Assembly: GCF_030463535.1 (NCBI RefSeq)
Contig: NC_132888.1
Location: 9,686,081 to 9,750,080 of the forward strand
Source: Salminus brasiliensis
Lineage: Eukaryota > Chordata > Actinopteri > Characiformes > Bryconidae
Length of the DNA stretch: 64,000 nt
Direction of reading: 5' to 3'
Positions 1 to 13,004 of this stretch are shown piece after piece. The position numbers and the translations under genes are program-made. Numbering within the stretch: position 1 is the stretch's first letter; every line of letters starts with the position of its first letter. The notes under the pieces were generated by a model. That model ran no database searches, was not told the origin of the DNA, and saw only the letters and a program-made list of their open reading frames with translations.

Positions 1-360
1 TGACAGTTTGGCTGATCTTGCAGCGTGGAGCATTGTTGTGAGGATTTGACTGCATTCAGCAACAAGAGCTGAATGGAGCACCATCCATCATTCCAGAAAA
101 CACAGTTCCACTGCTCCACAGCTCAATGCTGGGGGTCTTTATACCCCTCTAGCCCATGCCTGGCGTTAGGCATGGTGCCAATAGGTTGATGTTTATCTGC
201 ACCAGAGAGTCCTATTCTATTGGCAGTACTTCTATACAGGGACTAGACAAGCTGTGTGTGGGCATTTGTACATCTGTGTCAGCAATGGGTACAACGTAAA
301 GTAGCTGAATGCATTGATTAGCAGGGGTGTCCACAAACATTTGTACACACAAAAAGTGTA
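1..360 (+). mobile_element. MITE family 1 copy, 5' end cut by window edge
   Basis: Shares its interior (AACACAGTTCCACTGCTCCA, TTATACCCCTCTAGCCCA, CAGAGAGTCCTATTCTATTG) with the other family 1 copies and ends with the terminal repeat GGGGTGTCCACAAACATTTG. No coding capacity. Confidence 0.85.
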
Positions 361-1785
361 AGATAAGGATAATAATTTCACTTGGAAATTATTGCTATCG
401 CCACAGAAAGAAAGCAATGTGGTGAATAAATCATATGTTCAATATGGAACAATAGGATAAAGTAGGCCTACTAACAGCCAATGAGAATAGAGAACACTGT
501 GGTGCATTTGTTAATGACCTCAGTTTCCTGGTCCCTCTAGTTCTCCATCAGTTGTCTGCCATGCTCTTCATGCAGTGTACCGCCAGCAGGATTCACACTA
601 GCTGTCCGACTGAGCTGATGTCAAGCGCCGAACAGAAGGCGAGAACGAGAATAGGAATAAAAGCAGCCCAACTGAACCGAGCAGAGTGTGAGGAACTGTT
701 CTTTGAAGACTTTACACCCTAATCCCAACTGCAGCTCTGCCGCCCCGCCCCAGCTTTTATTCCCCCAGCCTAAGCCCCACTCCTGCTGGAGCCCAGACAC
801 AAGGTCAGCACATGCTGTGCACACACAGAGGAGTCTTGTGCTGTAAGCACTGAATGGAGAACATGCATTTCTTTCCGTATTCTTTCCCCAAATGATGCAT
901 TAATCCTGCATGGTAAGAGGATAGAGAGTTGTGTATTATTGAGTAACTGTGAAGCGATGAATTGAAAAAGCTGCCGCAGTTGTTGTCTTCATTATAGGAT
1001 GCTTATAGTTGAGTTTGTGTACTTAGCAGACGGCTGCTTTCCACTAGTGACTGGGTTACCACTTTCCTGTGTGAACGATTGAGAAACTGGGTTCTGTAAC
1101 AGAAATTAATCACAGATTAATCCTGTGGATTTAACAGAACTTTCAATGGGAAGATTGCATTATTTCTCAGTGTGAAAGAGAGTCTTAGTCTGGTCTTAAA
1201 ATGCTGGCCCTCATGGTGTAGCAGCCACACACACTCTGCCTTCTGTATGACTTCTCCAGGCAAGTTAAAAATGTTATGGTAAAAAAGAATGTGGTACAAT
1301 TGGATAGGTAACTAAACAGGGATGGACAAAGCATGTAGCTTTGAGTAAAAGTACGAATACCTCTGGTAAAATTTTACTTGAGTTAACCCCTCAACGCAGA
1401 ACGGCAAAAAGTGCAATGTTTTAAATGTACCTAAGTGTCAAATGTAAATGCACTTCAAGACACTTCTAGGAATGATATTCTGAATTCTGAATTTCTATGA
1501 AAATCTGTGTGGCTGCACACAGCAAAACCTTCCACTTTGAATTAAAAAAGTTTCATTTGAATGACATATTTTTATACTTTTGATTCAGTTGGAAAGCATA
1601 TCATATATTCCTTCAGATAGTCCAGTTTCCTCCCACTTCACATTAAGAAGTAATGACACATGCTGCAGACAGTAGTAGTGTAAAAAGTATGGTATTTTAT
1701 GTTGAAATGTAGAGAGGTGAGGGTAAAAGAATCAGATAATGGAAATACTTAAGTAAAGTACAGAAAAGTACTTAACGTAAAGGTG
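361..1785. other. Intergenic, no gene seen
   Basis: AT-rich sequence without protein-like ORFs or splice-linked exons. 1320-1790 has repeated 'GTAAAAGTAC'/'TTAAGTAAAGTAC' motifs typical of a decayed interspersed repeat. Confidence 0.5.
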
Positions 1786-1789
1786 CTAA

Positions 1790-2110
1790 GTAATGCATTT
1801 ATATTTATTTTGTTGTTGTTTAATGCATTAAAAATAGCTAATATGTGATTTTGGTTGGGGTGAAAAATGCTCAGATGTTTTTTATCAAGTCTGTTTACCA
1901 CCCTGTTATTCTGTTTACCATGTTTTTTTGTTGTTGTTTTTTTTTGCCTTTTATAGTGGGCTTCATTGCCTTTACTGGCTGGTTTATGTGACAGTTCACC
2001 CAGCGCCTAGCCTAGCATAGCTTAGCTTCTCTTACCGATTAATGTTGATCCTCAATGGGCAGCTTGCCTTTAGCTTTAGCTTAGCTTAGCTCAGCTTCAT
2101 CGGTTTCCCC
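1790..2110 (+). repeat. Unclassified interspersed repeat, partial copy 1
   Basis: Contains TTTGGTTGGGGTGAAAAATG, then a GTTTACCACCCTGTTATT segment and TGGCTGGTTTA. The same order occurs at 7020-8315 and 15950-16700. A TAGCTTAGC-rich tract follows at 2010-2095. Confidence 0.6.
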
Positions 2111-2227
2111 AGCTTGCTTTCTCTGGCTGGGCTGTCAACCATGGATCACTACTTCTGGCTGGGCTGAAGCACTGAACTAGCCTCATAGAACATAGCGAAA
2201 ATGTTTTGGACATGGCCTGTTTTGCAG

Positions 2228-2272
2228 CTGAATGTATTTATTAGGAGTGTCCACAAACATTTGGACATATAA
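2228..2272 (+). mobile_element. MITE family 1 terminal fragment
   Basis: Only the right terminal repeat remains: GTGTCCACAAACATTTGGAC followed by ATATAATGTA. Confidence 0.6.
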
Positions 2273-2799
2273 TGTATTTGACTTTTGTGTCAGCAGAAGA
2301 TCTCCAATCATTTTAGTCTCAATTCTGTATTTAACACATACAGGCATGAAATACAGGCACTAGAAGAGGGTGACAGTCCCTCCTACATTCAGTCTATTAC
2401 AGCCACGCTCTAAACCTTTTACTTGACTGCAGTATTGTGCTGAACTGAGGTGAAAGAGAGGTATTTGTATGCAGAGTACCTTGTTTTCATTGTGTGGGTG
2501 TGAGGCACTGGACTGTGCTTCAGATGAATTTGTACATACTGCTCTGTCACCCAGACTAATCAAAACGAATGGTGGCTGTGATTCCCATATTCAGGAAAAT
2601 CACTGATCCAAGGATGATGCTGTAATTTGGTTTGCTGTATAAAGACACAGATATGTTCAGGCACAACAGTGTCCCAAAGAAGTAACACGTTGAAACGCCC
2701 GAGACATGCCGGAAGTCTTAAAAAGTGGGTTGGTTTAGCTTGCTTGATCCATCATCCTTGGTGACACCCGCTGCCCCTTTTTAGCTTGACCTTTTGAAA

Positions 2800-4470
2800 A
2801 GCCAGCTGTTCCCCTTCAGAGAATGTGACTGGAGAGGTGTGGCAGCCAGACATCAATTGATTAGAGAGGCATTAATCAAACAGAAGGATTATCCCTTTCC
2901 ATTTCTATAGTAAACCAATTACACTTCTCATTGTGGAGGAGGGCCACCAGGTTGGGCGAGCAATCCGTTTATGTGGTAGACATTAAGGGGTCCAGCCAGG
3001 AGGTGAAAGAAGTGTAAGGTGCTCTCGTGGAGGAGAGAGGCATAAACGGTAATACTGACCATTAAACTTAATTGGGAAAGGCAGGGATTCAGGGATGCGT
3101 GGCAGCGGCCGCTCTTGGTGCGAATAGCCGCTGTTTCTGTTGTGCCAGATTACGTTGTGTGTTTGGAGGAACCCAGGCAGAAGATGAGCTGGGGAGGTTT
3201 CTCTCTTCATTTTAATGGCTCTCTTTGGTTTAATGATGATAGCCTCTTCCTCAAACTTAATGGTGCTTTACAGTTTTAGTGGAGCTAAATTAACCTTGTT
3301 AAAAACTGCGTCCCTCTATTACTCAGTGCTTCATAAATTTCTACCAGGTCACTCGATTTCAAATACTCATAAATCCCCAATTAGGAGGGAAGGTCCGCTT
3401 TATGGGGCCTAATTGGCTTTTCATTTGGTCTAAATCTGGGACTATTTTCCTAATCATTGTTGTGATGCGGAGCTAATGGAAGAGGGACCCAGTTTCTGGA
3501 AATGACGTCGTTGGCAGCACCTCAGTGTGTTGCTTTGTCTTTTGCAAGTTTGTATTGCAGGATCCGTATGTATTTAGCTAAATCTGTACGAATCGTGGAG
3601 GCGACGTCATTCTTCTGCTGCTCATAGTAGTGTCAGTCATTTAAGTTCATGCCATCTATTGGGAGCAGCCTTTGATGTGTAAATATCTACTTGACATCTT
3701 GTTTAAACAGGAGAATAGACTTTATATAACTCTCCCTAACTTCTATCTCCCAGCAACTTGACTCGTTCATGATTGATCACAACTCTCTTTTGGAAAATAT
3801 TTTGAAGTACAAGTTCATTATCTATTTATCCACGCAAACAACATTAAGAGAGAGCATGAATATTCAACTCCACGTCACATTCTCTCTCTTCAGAACAACA
3901 CAGGCTACCGAGACTAATCCATCCAGCTTTCATTCCAGCTCTGTGACTAGACGTGGGTACAAATCTATTGCGCAAACACGATATTCGAGCCAGTGCACAC
4001 AGCGCAAGCCAAGCTTCAGAACTGGGAGGATTTTTGCTCGGCTGCTTTTCTAATAACAATTTCATGACAGCACATATTGCTGTTTAAAGATCTAGATCCC
4101 CCCGGCTTCTTTTATGCTCCATTGATCCGGCTTGGCACAGATGAGGCAGACAGGGTGAGCGGAATTTAAAAAGGTCACCATACGCTTTATTAATGGTATG
4201 TCAAATATCAAAGATCTGTATTAGCATTTTAACAATGCTGTCCCTGTACTCTATCCAAATGTTTGCTTCCTTTAACCCAAAAAAAGCATGCAAATATAGC
4301 TGTCAGTGCGCACATCAGCTTTCTGCAGGCCTCTCTCAGACGCACCATGTGTTTCCTTCACCTGTGCATCATATGTGGACACATGGCGATGCGTCAGATT
4401 GCATATTTGAAATTCATGTACATTGAACGTGTCGCTCGTGCCGTGTTTATGTAAAATTCGACTCGAGCAG
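2800..4470. other. Repeat-poor, ATTA-rich block; candidate conserved non-coding sequence
   Basis: No visible repeat and no credible ORF. Homeodomain-type cores (TAATTG, CAATTA, TTAATTG, ATTAATC) recur, e.g. ATCAATTGATTAGAG (about 2853) and CCCAATTAGGAGG (about 3377), with moderate GC and a NotI-type GCGGCCGC at about 3107. This texture is typical of developmental enhancers in gene deserts. Conservation cannot be tested here. Confidence 0.35.
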
Positions 4471-4869
4471 GCGATTGACAGGGTGACTCTCTAACGTTGA
4501 CCTTCACTTGTGGGCACAGGTGGTGCTGCCGATGCTGCTCCATTCACCGTGTCCTGAGCTCAGAGACGGTCCCTGGTGTCTTGCTTATGGCCCATTAGGA
4601 AGTGGTGATGGTGAATGCGATTAGGGAAGAATCTCTCCAGGGGGTGCTTGCTATAGTGCCAGTGTTTCTATGTGTCTGCTTGCCTGAGGAGCAGACCTAT
4701 CCATCTGAGAGTGATCAATCCAATAGACTACTTTAATTTTCTTTAACCTTCCAAACATTTGAGGTGTTTAAATGGTTTCTGGCTTTGATTTAATGTAGTA
4801 GATTTAATTTCTTTAGATTATACACAGTTTCAGTACAATTGTAAATGGTTATTATCCTAACTATCCTTT

Positions 4870-5620
4870 GAAAGGTTGTTTTGGGATCCAAGAGTGGTTC
4901 TTCCCTCCAAAGGACCCTTCTACCATCTTTTTAAAGAGTGAATGGTGGAGATTACATTGGGTCTCATTTACCAATATCTTCCTAAGAATGTGTCCTTGAG
5001 AAAAGTCCTAATGAAGTTATGTCAGATGCATGATGTGTGTCTTAAGAGCAGAATAGTTCACAGCTCTGCTACTATAATGGTGTATTCGATTGTCCTCATG
5101 TATTATACAAATCCCACATAGGAAAACATTAGTAAAAAAATGCATAAGTGGGATTTGAATAGACATTTATTCTGAAGAATAGTTGGTGAATAAGGGCCTG
5201 TAGTCACTGTCATAACAAAACCTTGTATCCCTGAAATGGGAACTTCAGCTATGTATGTTAATGAAATAGTTTACTTGTTTAATAAGTCAATTTTAAATCA
5301 AATCAAATCAAGTGAAATTGATCTATATTAATATTAGCAATAAGACAAAAGAGCAACAACACTTACGATTCTGACTGCTGATGGCAAGCAGCATGATTGG
5401 GGGTTTGAACCAGCGATCCTCGGATTATAGTGGTTGCGCCTTACTCAGAGTGGCTTGACCACTCAGAGAATTAAGCTATTTGAAGCTTTTACATTAGCTT
5501 CATTACAATGAAGATGTTATCATTTCCTCTTATTTAAAGGTATATAAAAGGTGAAAAACCTTTGGGATAGGTCTTTTACACTATGTAGAGGTTCTTTATG
5601 TAGAGGCCTTTCTTTAGTGA
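4870..5620. repeat. MITE pieces ('hAAAGAACC' type) and tRNA-SINE fragment
   Basis: Short pieces of a palindromic fish MITE (GGTTCTT...CTTTTTAAAGAGTG near 4895-4945, and near 5560-5615) flank a minus-strand SINE fragment at 5362-5475 with an intact box B (GGTTCAAACCC on the minus strand). The AAATCAAATCAAATCAAG tract at 5294-5314 resembles a LINE/SINE 3' tail. Confidence 0.5.
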
Positions 5621-6239
5621 CATTATTGTCTTGCATTATTGTTCTTGGGAGGTCTTCTATCAATGTTTCAACTCAAATCACCTGTCCATTAAGGTGAATT
5701 TTCTGATGGTGTAAACTGAAACTTCTCATCAAAGCCTGGTGTCAGCCTCTGAATGGATATGAAAGGTCTGTCATTTCTTTGCTTTGAACCATTTCCAAAA
5801 AGTCTGCATTCCAGTGACCTTTAACTGAGGAAAGAGAGCTCAGTGTGGCCTCCCATGGATTAACCTCACCATCATTAAAAAGACTGACCAGATAGGAATG
5901 TGAGAAAAATGCTAGAGCCCAATGTGATGTGTGAAATGGCACAAAATAATGAAGAAGGAAAAGAAGAAAATGCAGAACTGGTAATAATGTGGCCAGCATG
6001 TATTTTTCTGTCCAATGTGCACATTGTATTTTCATCTGTTTATTTTCTGTCTTACTTTTTTGTTTTTGCAGTGACAACACACATTAATCTGCATTTCTGT
6101 AGCAACCGTGTCCAAGCCAGCTTATTCCCGTCTCAGGAGACGCAGAAAAAACAAACAATAATCTGTTATTATGTGTTGTTAGAAATGTCTGATCATTCCT
6201 CCATGTTTCTTTTGTCAAACACGGCTGTTACTCTTGTTT

Positions 6240-6760
6240 GAACATATGTTGACTCCTATATTGTTTAATGGTGTCTGTAAAACTGATAAATGCACTTGTA
6301 TGGCTCATTCTCCTCCTGAAATAAACCCACATAAGCTCCAGATGGTTACTTCATTAGTCAGTGGGCACTGTAGCCATTCTCGTCATGAAAACAACCGTGT
6401 CAGAGCTGCAATAATTGATATAAATGAATACAGGCCTCTCTGTGGCAAGCTGCAATAAGGACTAGGAGTTTCTCAATAATTGTCAGTGAAGGATGCAAAA
6501 AGGCACAGGTCATCGTTTTTCCACCAGCCCTGGCTCGGAGTGTATCTACTCTGGGAGACAAGCTGCAATTCTGCAGATAAAGTCAAAGCGGTTTAAGCAA
6601 ATATGCCCAGTGTGATGGCTGCCAGGATCTGAGCATACCCAGAGAAGTAAATTTGAAATTGATTCAGTTTCTCTGAGTCATTTCCAGAAAGTAATCAGCC
6701 TGTGGAGTCAACTAGACAAACACAGGATCTGAGAGAATTCAACACATCACTGACTGAAGT
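6240..6760. other. Second repeat-poor candidate non-coding element block
   Basis: No repeats or protein-like ORFs. Motifs include AATAATTGATATAAATGAAT, TCTCAATAATTGTCA and TGAAATTGATTCAG. Similar in texture to 2800-4470. Function unproven. Confidence 0.3.
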
Positions 6761-7019
6761 TCAGAAGAATAAAGACTTTTTGCCAACATGGCTTTTATAT
6801 TGGCTAGCGTTTGAACCAATGCTTCTGTCAGTTCAAACACTGGCTGTGTCAGCAGAATTTACGTTAACTAAGTTTTGAAGTGCAGCTTACATTAACTAGT
6901 GCATTCACTAGCATTTCTGAGGGGTCTGTGGACAAACTTTCTGTGAACAAAACGTACGAATTTTGTATGTTTTTTCATTCGTCATTTAAATACATTATAC
7001 ATTTATTATAAAGGTAACA

Positions 7020-8315
7020 AAGAGTGCATTAATTAAGTACGGACAATTGACCTTTGATGTATAAATAATAAGTATGTGGCTTTGGTTGGGGTAAAACATG
7101 TGAAGATGCTGTTTAACAAGCCTATTTGTTTTGACTGATAGAGCCTGTCTTTTAACATGCTTTAAAGCTTTTCACGTTTTTGGTGATCGGATCACATTGG
7201 GATTTCACTTGTCCGCATGAATATCCAGATGTAAACACCGCCCAAGACTCATTGTGATCGGATTACCATCAGATTGCTCAAAGCCAAAAGCAGATCATGT
7301 CCACATTTAATGAAAGTGTAAACCCATCATTTCCATCATTCCTCGTAGATTAGAGCAGATTAGAGTTTCTCCCTTGTGGTTTAAATTGTTCCCTTGATGA
7401 GAACCCATTGTTTAGAGGAAGTATAACAGAAATGATGTACATGTTGGTGTGCTTTTCATGAGGGAAAGTAAAATCGGATCTCAGTGTAAACAGAATCCAG
7501 TCAAGATACATCCAGATACTACCCTCATACAAAACGTGTGTTAATGCCAGGTGTAAACGTTTTTACTGAGGGCTTGTGGAAATGAACCAATAACCTCAGC
7601 TTTTACTGGCTAGTTTACTGCACGGAAAAAGCTTAAGAAACCCTTATATGATAGTGTAGTTTTAACACTGTAATAAAGACACTGTAATCATTTTTAAGTC
7701 CTATCGAATAGTGTTACTGTCCTCTTATTGTGTCCTCTCAGTGCGATGTGCTGTTAGCAGGATATTGTAGCTGGTAAGCTTTTAGCTTTGGCCTGATTTT
7801 CTTTTGCTTTCTTTTCTGATGTGTGTTTAGCTTCAGTTTGTTTTCGATGGAACGGACGATCGAGAGAAGAGATGGTAAAAGCTTTTGCTTCGTCACATGC
7901 TGAGTTTGAGCTCATTTTCCGAACACACAAAGTCACCAAGCTGTGGTCACAAGGCTTGGTTCAAGCAGCAACCCATTTTCCCATAACTAGCAGTCTGGAG
8001 TTGAGAAGCTGCTCTCTAATCTAAATACCACAATATTTTCCTGAACTGGCCATGGCATTTTATCATATAGTTTAGGTCTCTTGCTAGTGAGCAGGTTCAT
8101 GTACATTTCAGGGTTGTAAATATATGAGTCAAGGTTGTTAAGTAACAGTTAAGGTTTTGGAATTTGTCCGTTTTTCAGTCCCTTCATTTGGTTATGCCAG
8201 ATTTTCTCTTGAAAAAGAACACAACAGTGTTTGAGGCTAATGGTATAGAAGTTGCGTGTACTGATTACTCAACTCTCATTATTCAACTCTGACATTTTCC
8301 AGCCCTTTTAAAGGA
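7020..8315 (+). repeat. Unclassified interspersed repeat, longest copy
   Basis: Shares ordered blocks with 15950-16700: 'TTTGATGTATAAATA', 'TTTGGTTGGGGTAAAACATG', 'TTACTGGCTAGTTTA', 'TGGTCACAAGGCTTGGTTC', 'GGTTTTGGAATTTGTCCGT', 'ACTCAACTCTCATTATTCAA'. No coding frame. Could be a long non-autonomous transposon; ends not defined. Confidence 0.6.
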
Positions 8316-8495
8316 ATACATCAGCGTTTAGCCTGTTTTAGCCTGGTCTCATCTTGACACATTGACTCTAACACATAAGAAATCAATGGGCTGTTGAAAT
8401 TCCAGTCAAGGAATTTTCCTGAATTTCTCAATAATAACTGTGTGTGTATGCACACAGCCGCCGTGTAAGCAGTACTGTTCACTTCCTATCTGAAG

Positions 8496-8790
8496 GATTG
8501 CAGTCTACACGATATGTCAACAAGTTTGTAGACATTTGCTCATCCATTGTTTCCTCTGAAAACAAGGGAATTAATGGTGAACCTGTTCCCCTCTTTGCTG
8601 CAGTAACAGCCTACACTCATCTGGGAAGAATGTACACTATATATGTTGGAACATTGCTGTTAAGCAATTGATTGCATTCAACCACAGGAGCATTAGCGAG
8701 ATCAGGTACAGATGTTGGATAATTAGTTCAGTATCACAAACACCACTTCAACTAATCCCAAAGGAATAGGATGGAGTTTCTTCACTCTAG
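8496..8790 (+). mobile_element. MITE family 2 copy
   Basis: Begins ACACGATATGTCAACAAGTT and GACATTTGCTCATCCATTGT, with interior GTAACAGCCTACACTC, GATTGCATTCAACCACAGGA and CCACTTCAACTAATCCCAAA. Related to, but distinct from, family 1. The family 2 head recurs at about 55905. Confidence 0.7.
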
Positions 8791-10427
8791 AGGACACATT
8801 TCCACATAGCTTTATTATAATACATTATTATATATTTCTTGTGTACAGTTCTACTAGATAATGGTTCTTTGTCAGACTAAAAAGGTTTTCCCTTTTTACA
8901 TGTTGTTTTTGCTCAGTGGGCAATGCAAGCAACATAATGTTGCGAGGCGGTTTAAGCTGTCTAACCATTTCCTGTAAATAAAAAGGGGGCAAATCAGGCA
9001 ATGCAAAGGCTCTGGTTGTTTACTTTTTCCCAAACAAGAAAAAATAAAGAAATGTTTAACATTTTAAATAAACCTTTCTGTGAATAATGTAGGTTATGAT
9101 TCACTATTGAAATAAAAAAAAGTTCTTATACATTTCTTATGGCCCCTGTCAGTCCCAGGCCTTTTACAAATCACCCTTCACCCCCCATACAGCGTCCCTG
9201 AGGGGAACCCAGAAGGGAACCCAGAAGGGAAAGTAACAACTCTCGCATAATGCTGCTTTAAATCTTGGTCTTCAAGCAAAGATCATTCTACAGTAGGTAT
9301 ATACTGTAGTGTTCAGGTCATTAGTCTATAAATAACAGACTTTACACTAAATACTAATATAATTACCAAAAAAAAGAAACCATGCGTTCACATGAAGCCT
9401 CTGTATTTCATTGTTTACATTATTCAATCTTTTTATGCCATTGCCTCTGACTTCTGTGCTTCCTGTCTTTAGCGATGTTCCACTCAGACAAGAATAGACA
9501 AAAGAAAACAAAGAAAGCCATGCTTTTTCCAGCCATAGTGAACAGCTGTGCTGCTGTCCTCTAGTGCTGGACTGGTGCTGAGATAATGCCAAACATGGCA
9601 GATCTGGCAAAAGAGGAGCAACCCCCACCATGTCTCGCTTAAACAAACCTCATCATCGGGATGAATTCTATTATCTGGCACTATTACTGAGGACTGTTTT
9701 ATTTTCTGCAAACAGCGCAGACGTGTAGGCTGTGGCCTATCGCTCAGATCAGAATGTCTGTCTGCAGCAAACATTTGAATTTCAAATGTCCTCGTGAATT
9801 TATGTTTATATTATTTTCTGTAGCGTACTCTCATCTCTTGCAAACATTGAATTCTCATACATGTTTAGTGAAGACTATTTTTTATCATGCAAAATGCAGA
9901 TTTTTAGTGTAAAGACAATTCTGATGTGATCCCTGTTGTAAAATGAAATCACTGAAAGAAGAAAAATGACGAACAATTAATAAACAACAAACAAACAAAT
10001 GAATAAATGAATGAGGGAGTCTGTATAAAATATGATTGGAGTCAAAATATTAGTAAAGCCCAAATGCAATTAAAGCCATAGTAGAGTATGCCGTGTGCTC
10101 CTGTAGCTCCGTTTCATTATGGCGAGTAGCTCAGGTCCCTCTGGACAACAGGAGAAGCAAGCATGAATAAACATGAGGCCTTCTGAGCCAAACGCTAAAG
10201 GCCATGGCGGAGCCCCTTCCCAAACACACCTCCCACATCCTATTAACCACACCCAGCGTGCGCTATATCCACTCTATCTCCTTTCAGTTCACTGCTGTTT
10301 TACATGGCCCATAAGCCCTTTAGGTGAACTGAAGAAGGTGCACCAAAGCAAAACTGTGAAACCTAGAGATCCAATTCAGTCTCATAGAGTTTTATTTAGC
10401 TTTAGCTTCACCAGTGACTGACTGATG
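8791..10427. other. Intergenic, no gene seen
   Basis: AT-rich with A-runs and a few GAACCCAGAAGGG repeats near 9200-9225. ORFs here lack similarity to anything I recognise and are not splice-linked. Confidence 0.45.
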
Positions 10428-10471
10428 GAAGGACAGATAGGTGGAAAGATGGACAGGAGAAAGGAAAATAA

Positions 10472-10511
<40 letters not shown>

Positions 10512-10925
10512 AAAGGAAGGAAAGGAAAAAAGGAAGATAAGGAAAGGGGAGAATAGAAAGAGAAAAAGAATGAAGGAAGGCAGGAAGGAAGGAACACCAG
10601 TGATTGACTGATGGAAGGACAGGGGTGGAAAGACGGACAGGAGAAAGAAAGAAAGAAAGAAAGAAAGAGAAGGAAGGAAGGAAGGAAAGGGGAAAAGAAG
10701 ATAAGGAAAGGGGAGAACAGAAAGAGAAAAGGAAGGCAGGAAGACAACAGACAGAAATAAGGAAGGATAAAATGAGAGAAAATGAAATGATGGAAGAAGA
10801 AAGGAGGGAAAGAAAAGAACATGAAGAATGAAGGAAGGGGAGGTAAAGGGAGGAAGACAGGAGAAAAAGAAAGGAAATGAAAGAGGTAGAAAGAAGAAGT
10901 AATGGAAAGAGACGGGGGAGGGAAG
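10428..10925. repeat. Polypurine (GAAA/GGAA) tract with internal duplication
   Basis: About 500 bp almost purely purine on the plus strand. It holds a perfect (AAAG)n run at 10470-10512. The unit starting ACTGATGGAAGGACAG (10420s) is repeated at about 10605, so the tract grew by a ~185 bp duplication on top of microsatellite slippage. Long polypurine mirror tracts can form triplex DNA. Confidence 0.9.
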
Positions 10926-12237
10926 GAAAAAATGAAGCTGTTATTTTAGTAAAGATATTCGGACAATTACAGAAGGAATCTATAAACAAATCCCAAGTAA
11001 AGAAAGAAAGCTTGCTGCTGGTGTTTTATATTGGTCATCTGTTTTCTATAGCATCAGGTTCAGAATCAGTTTTGCTGTTTGTGGTGCAGCAGCAGTTTTC
11101 CACAGTTCTTATCCGAGATCAATTGGAGAGAAAGAAAACGGAAGAAAAACTGAAGCTATTTTCTCTTTCTTAGACAGAACAGAACACCACACCTGTAGAT
11201 TATACAGGCTTGTGCACATCAATTCAATAAAAGCAGACATATTCAGATCAATGTAAAATTAAAGCGCACAAAAATGTCTATTATTTATTATTTACAAAAG
11301 CTACAAAACACTTTCTTAGACTAGACACAGCAACAATACTGTCTTCATCCCTCTACCCACATAACGCTCACACTCTTTAAAGAAAGGAGGCGTTATTATG
11401 CATTGATCTCACTGAGAGGGTTTTGTACTTATAATACACACTGTTTTATTCCACACATTATATTCACATCATGCTTTCTGTAGTTTACGTGAACCAAGTG
11501 GCTCAGCCAGACGAGGAGACTTTAAGAGAAGAATCTAAAATGCCAGCCTCTCAGGCTCATTCTAATCCCACGGATTTAGTGGAATACCAACGCTCTGCAT
11601 CAGCAGCCGACTTATGTTTCAGTCTTTTCTTTTTGCTGTGTGCACTTAATTACATACAAAGCTATTATTAGAGGTGTAATTAGAGAATATTAGGAATGAA
11701 ATCAGAACAAACAGATATGGGGATCTTCTGCTGCTCTCTTCCATCAAATATCTACAATGAATAGAGCAATACACTGAATTTACAGACACTGAAAACAAAG
11801 CTAAAACATCCCTTCCACACAAATGAAATATATGGCATTAGTGTAATTATGGCCAATGATAAGTAAACTGGAACCCAGAACAGTTTTGAGTAATATATTT
11901 TATGCATATTGAAATGGTATTTAAATGAAGTCAAATTTGTGTATTATTTTGATCTGTGTTTAGAAATTTGAAGGATTAAACATGGGATGACTGAATGCAA
12001 ATTAGAGTCTGTTAATAGAATTATTTCTACACAAATAAATGAAAGCTTCAAGCTCCTCTGGAAGAGTCGTCCTTTTGTTAGGCAGTGTATAGTAGGCCAT
12101 GGCTTTAGGGCTCCCTCTTGTGGTTTGTGTTGCTTAGAGATAAATACACTCTTAATGGTTCCCCAATGCTTCATGGCCTGGAAAACATTCATTGTTTCTC
12201 CAAATTTACCCTTCAGAATCAAGAAAATCCATAAACC
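10926..12237. other. Intergenic, no gene seen
   Basis: No supported gene. 11440-11680 is relatively GC-balanced with a TTTAGTGGAATACC-type stretch and could be non-coding conserved DNA, but nothing specific can be shown. Confidence 0.4.
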
Positions 12238-12690
12238 CACCATGCATCCATCCATCCATCAGTCTAGACACCCACCCACCAACACTTTCAAATTTAAATG
12301 TATTTATAATGTCTGTTCCTACTCTTTTGCGTTCCCCTCCATTCACCCACCCGTGTATATATCCATTTGTCCATCCACCAATTAATCTATCCACCAACCA
12401 TCCACCCACCTATCTATCCACCTATCTATCCAACCACCCTCCCAGCCATCCACCACCCACACATATACCTATTTGTCCATCCACCTGTTGATCCACCCAC
12501 CCATCTAAACAACCACATACCCAGCCACTCACCCGACACACCCATTCTATCCATTCCCCCTCCCTTTTCATGCAACCACCTATTAATTTATTACATCTAT
12601 TCATTCACAAACCCTCCCACCAATCTGCCCATTCATCTTTCCATGGATCCATCCACCTACCCACCTGAATACCCATTGATCCATCCACAA
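12238..12690. repeat. Degenerate CCAT/CCAC tetranucleotide tract
   Basis: About 450 bp of CATCCATCCA, CCACCCACC and CTATCCACC words, interrupted by short unique inserts; an old, decayed (CCAT)n microsatellite. Open frames on both strands are by-products of the period. Confidence 0.85.
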
Positions 12691-13004
12691 TACGTGTGTT
12701 CTTTAAACTTAATAAGATTCTTCATGCTTTCACAGTTAGTAATCAATAATATTTCTTTCTTCTGTGACGTTGTTCAAAAAACCCTTTTGCCACCATTACA
12801 GTGCATGCATAATCACAGGAACTGCAGGGGTAAGTGTTACAGACAGCTACTGCACATGACCTGTTGTACTAGAGCCTGGAGTCTGAAAGGACCGCAGGTA
12901 TGAGTGGTACAACTTACTTCTAACAAATCAAAAAAGAGAAAAAGCTCTGGCACTGATCTTCTTAAAACTGAAAGCAGGCGAGTGTAATGTCAAAAAGGGG
13001 GGAA

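Noticed and set aside
5742-6241. Overlapping 112- and 113-codon frames on both strands
   Set aside because: No recognisable domain, no splice-linked neighbours; chance frames.
10382-10989. 193- and 146-codon minus-strand frames rich in F, S and L
   Set aside because: Translation of the polypurine tract; no domain or splice context.
12192-12903. 178-codon frame rich in H and P
   Set aside because: Degenerate CCAT/CCAC repeat read as protein.
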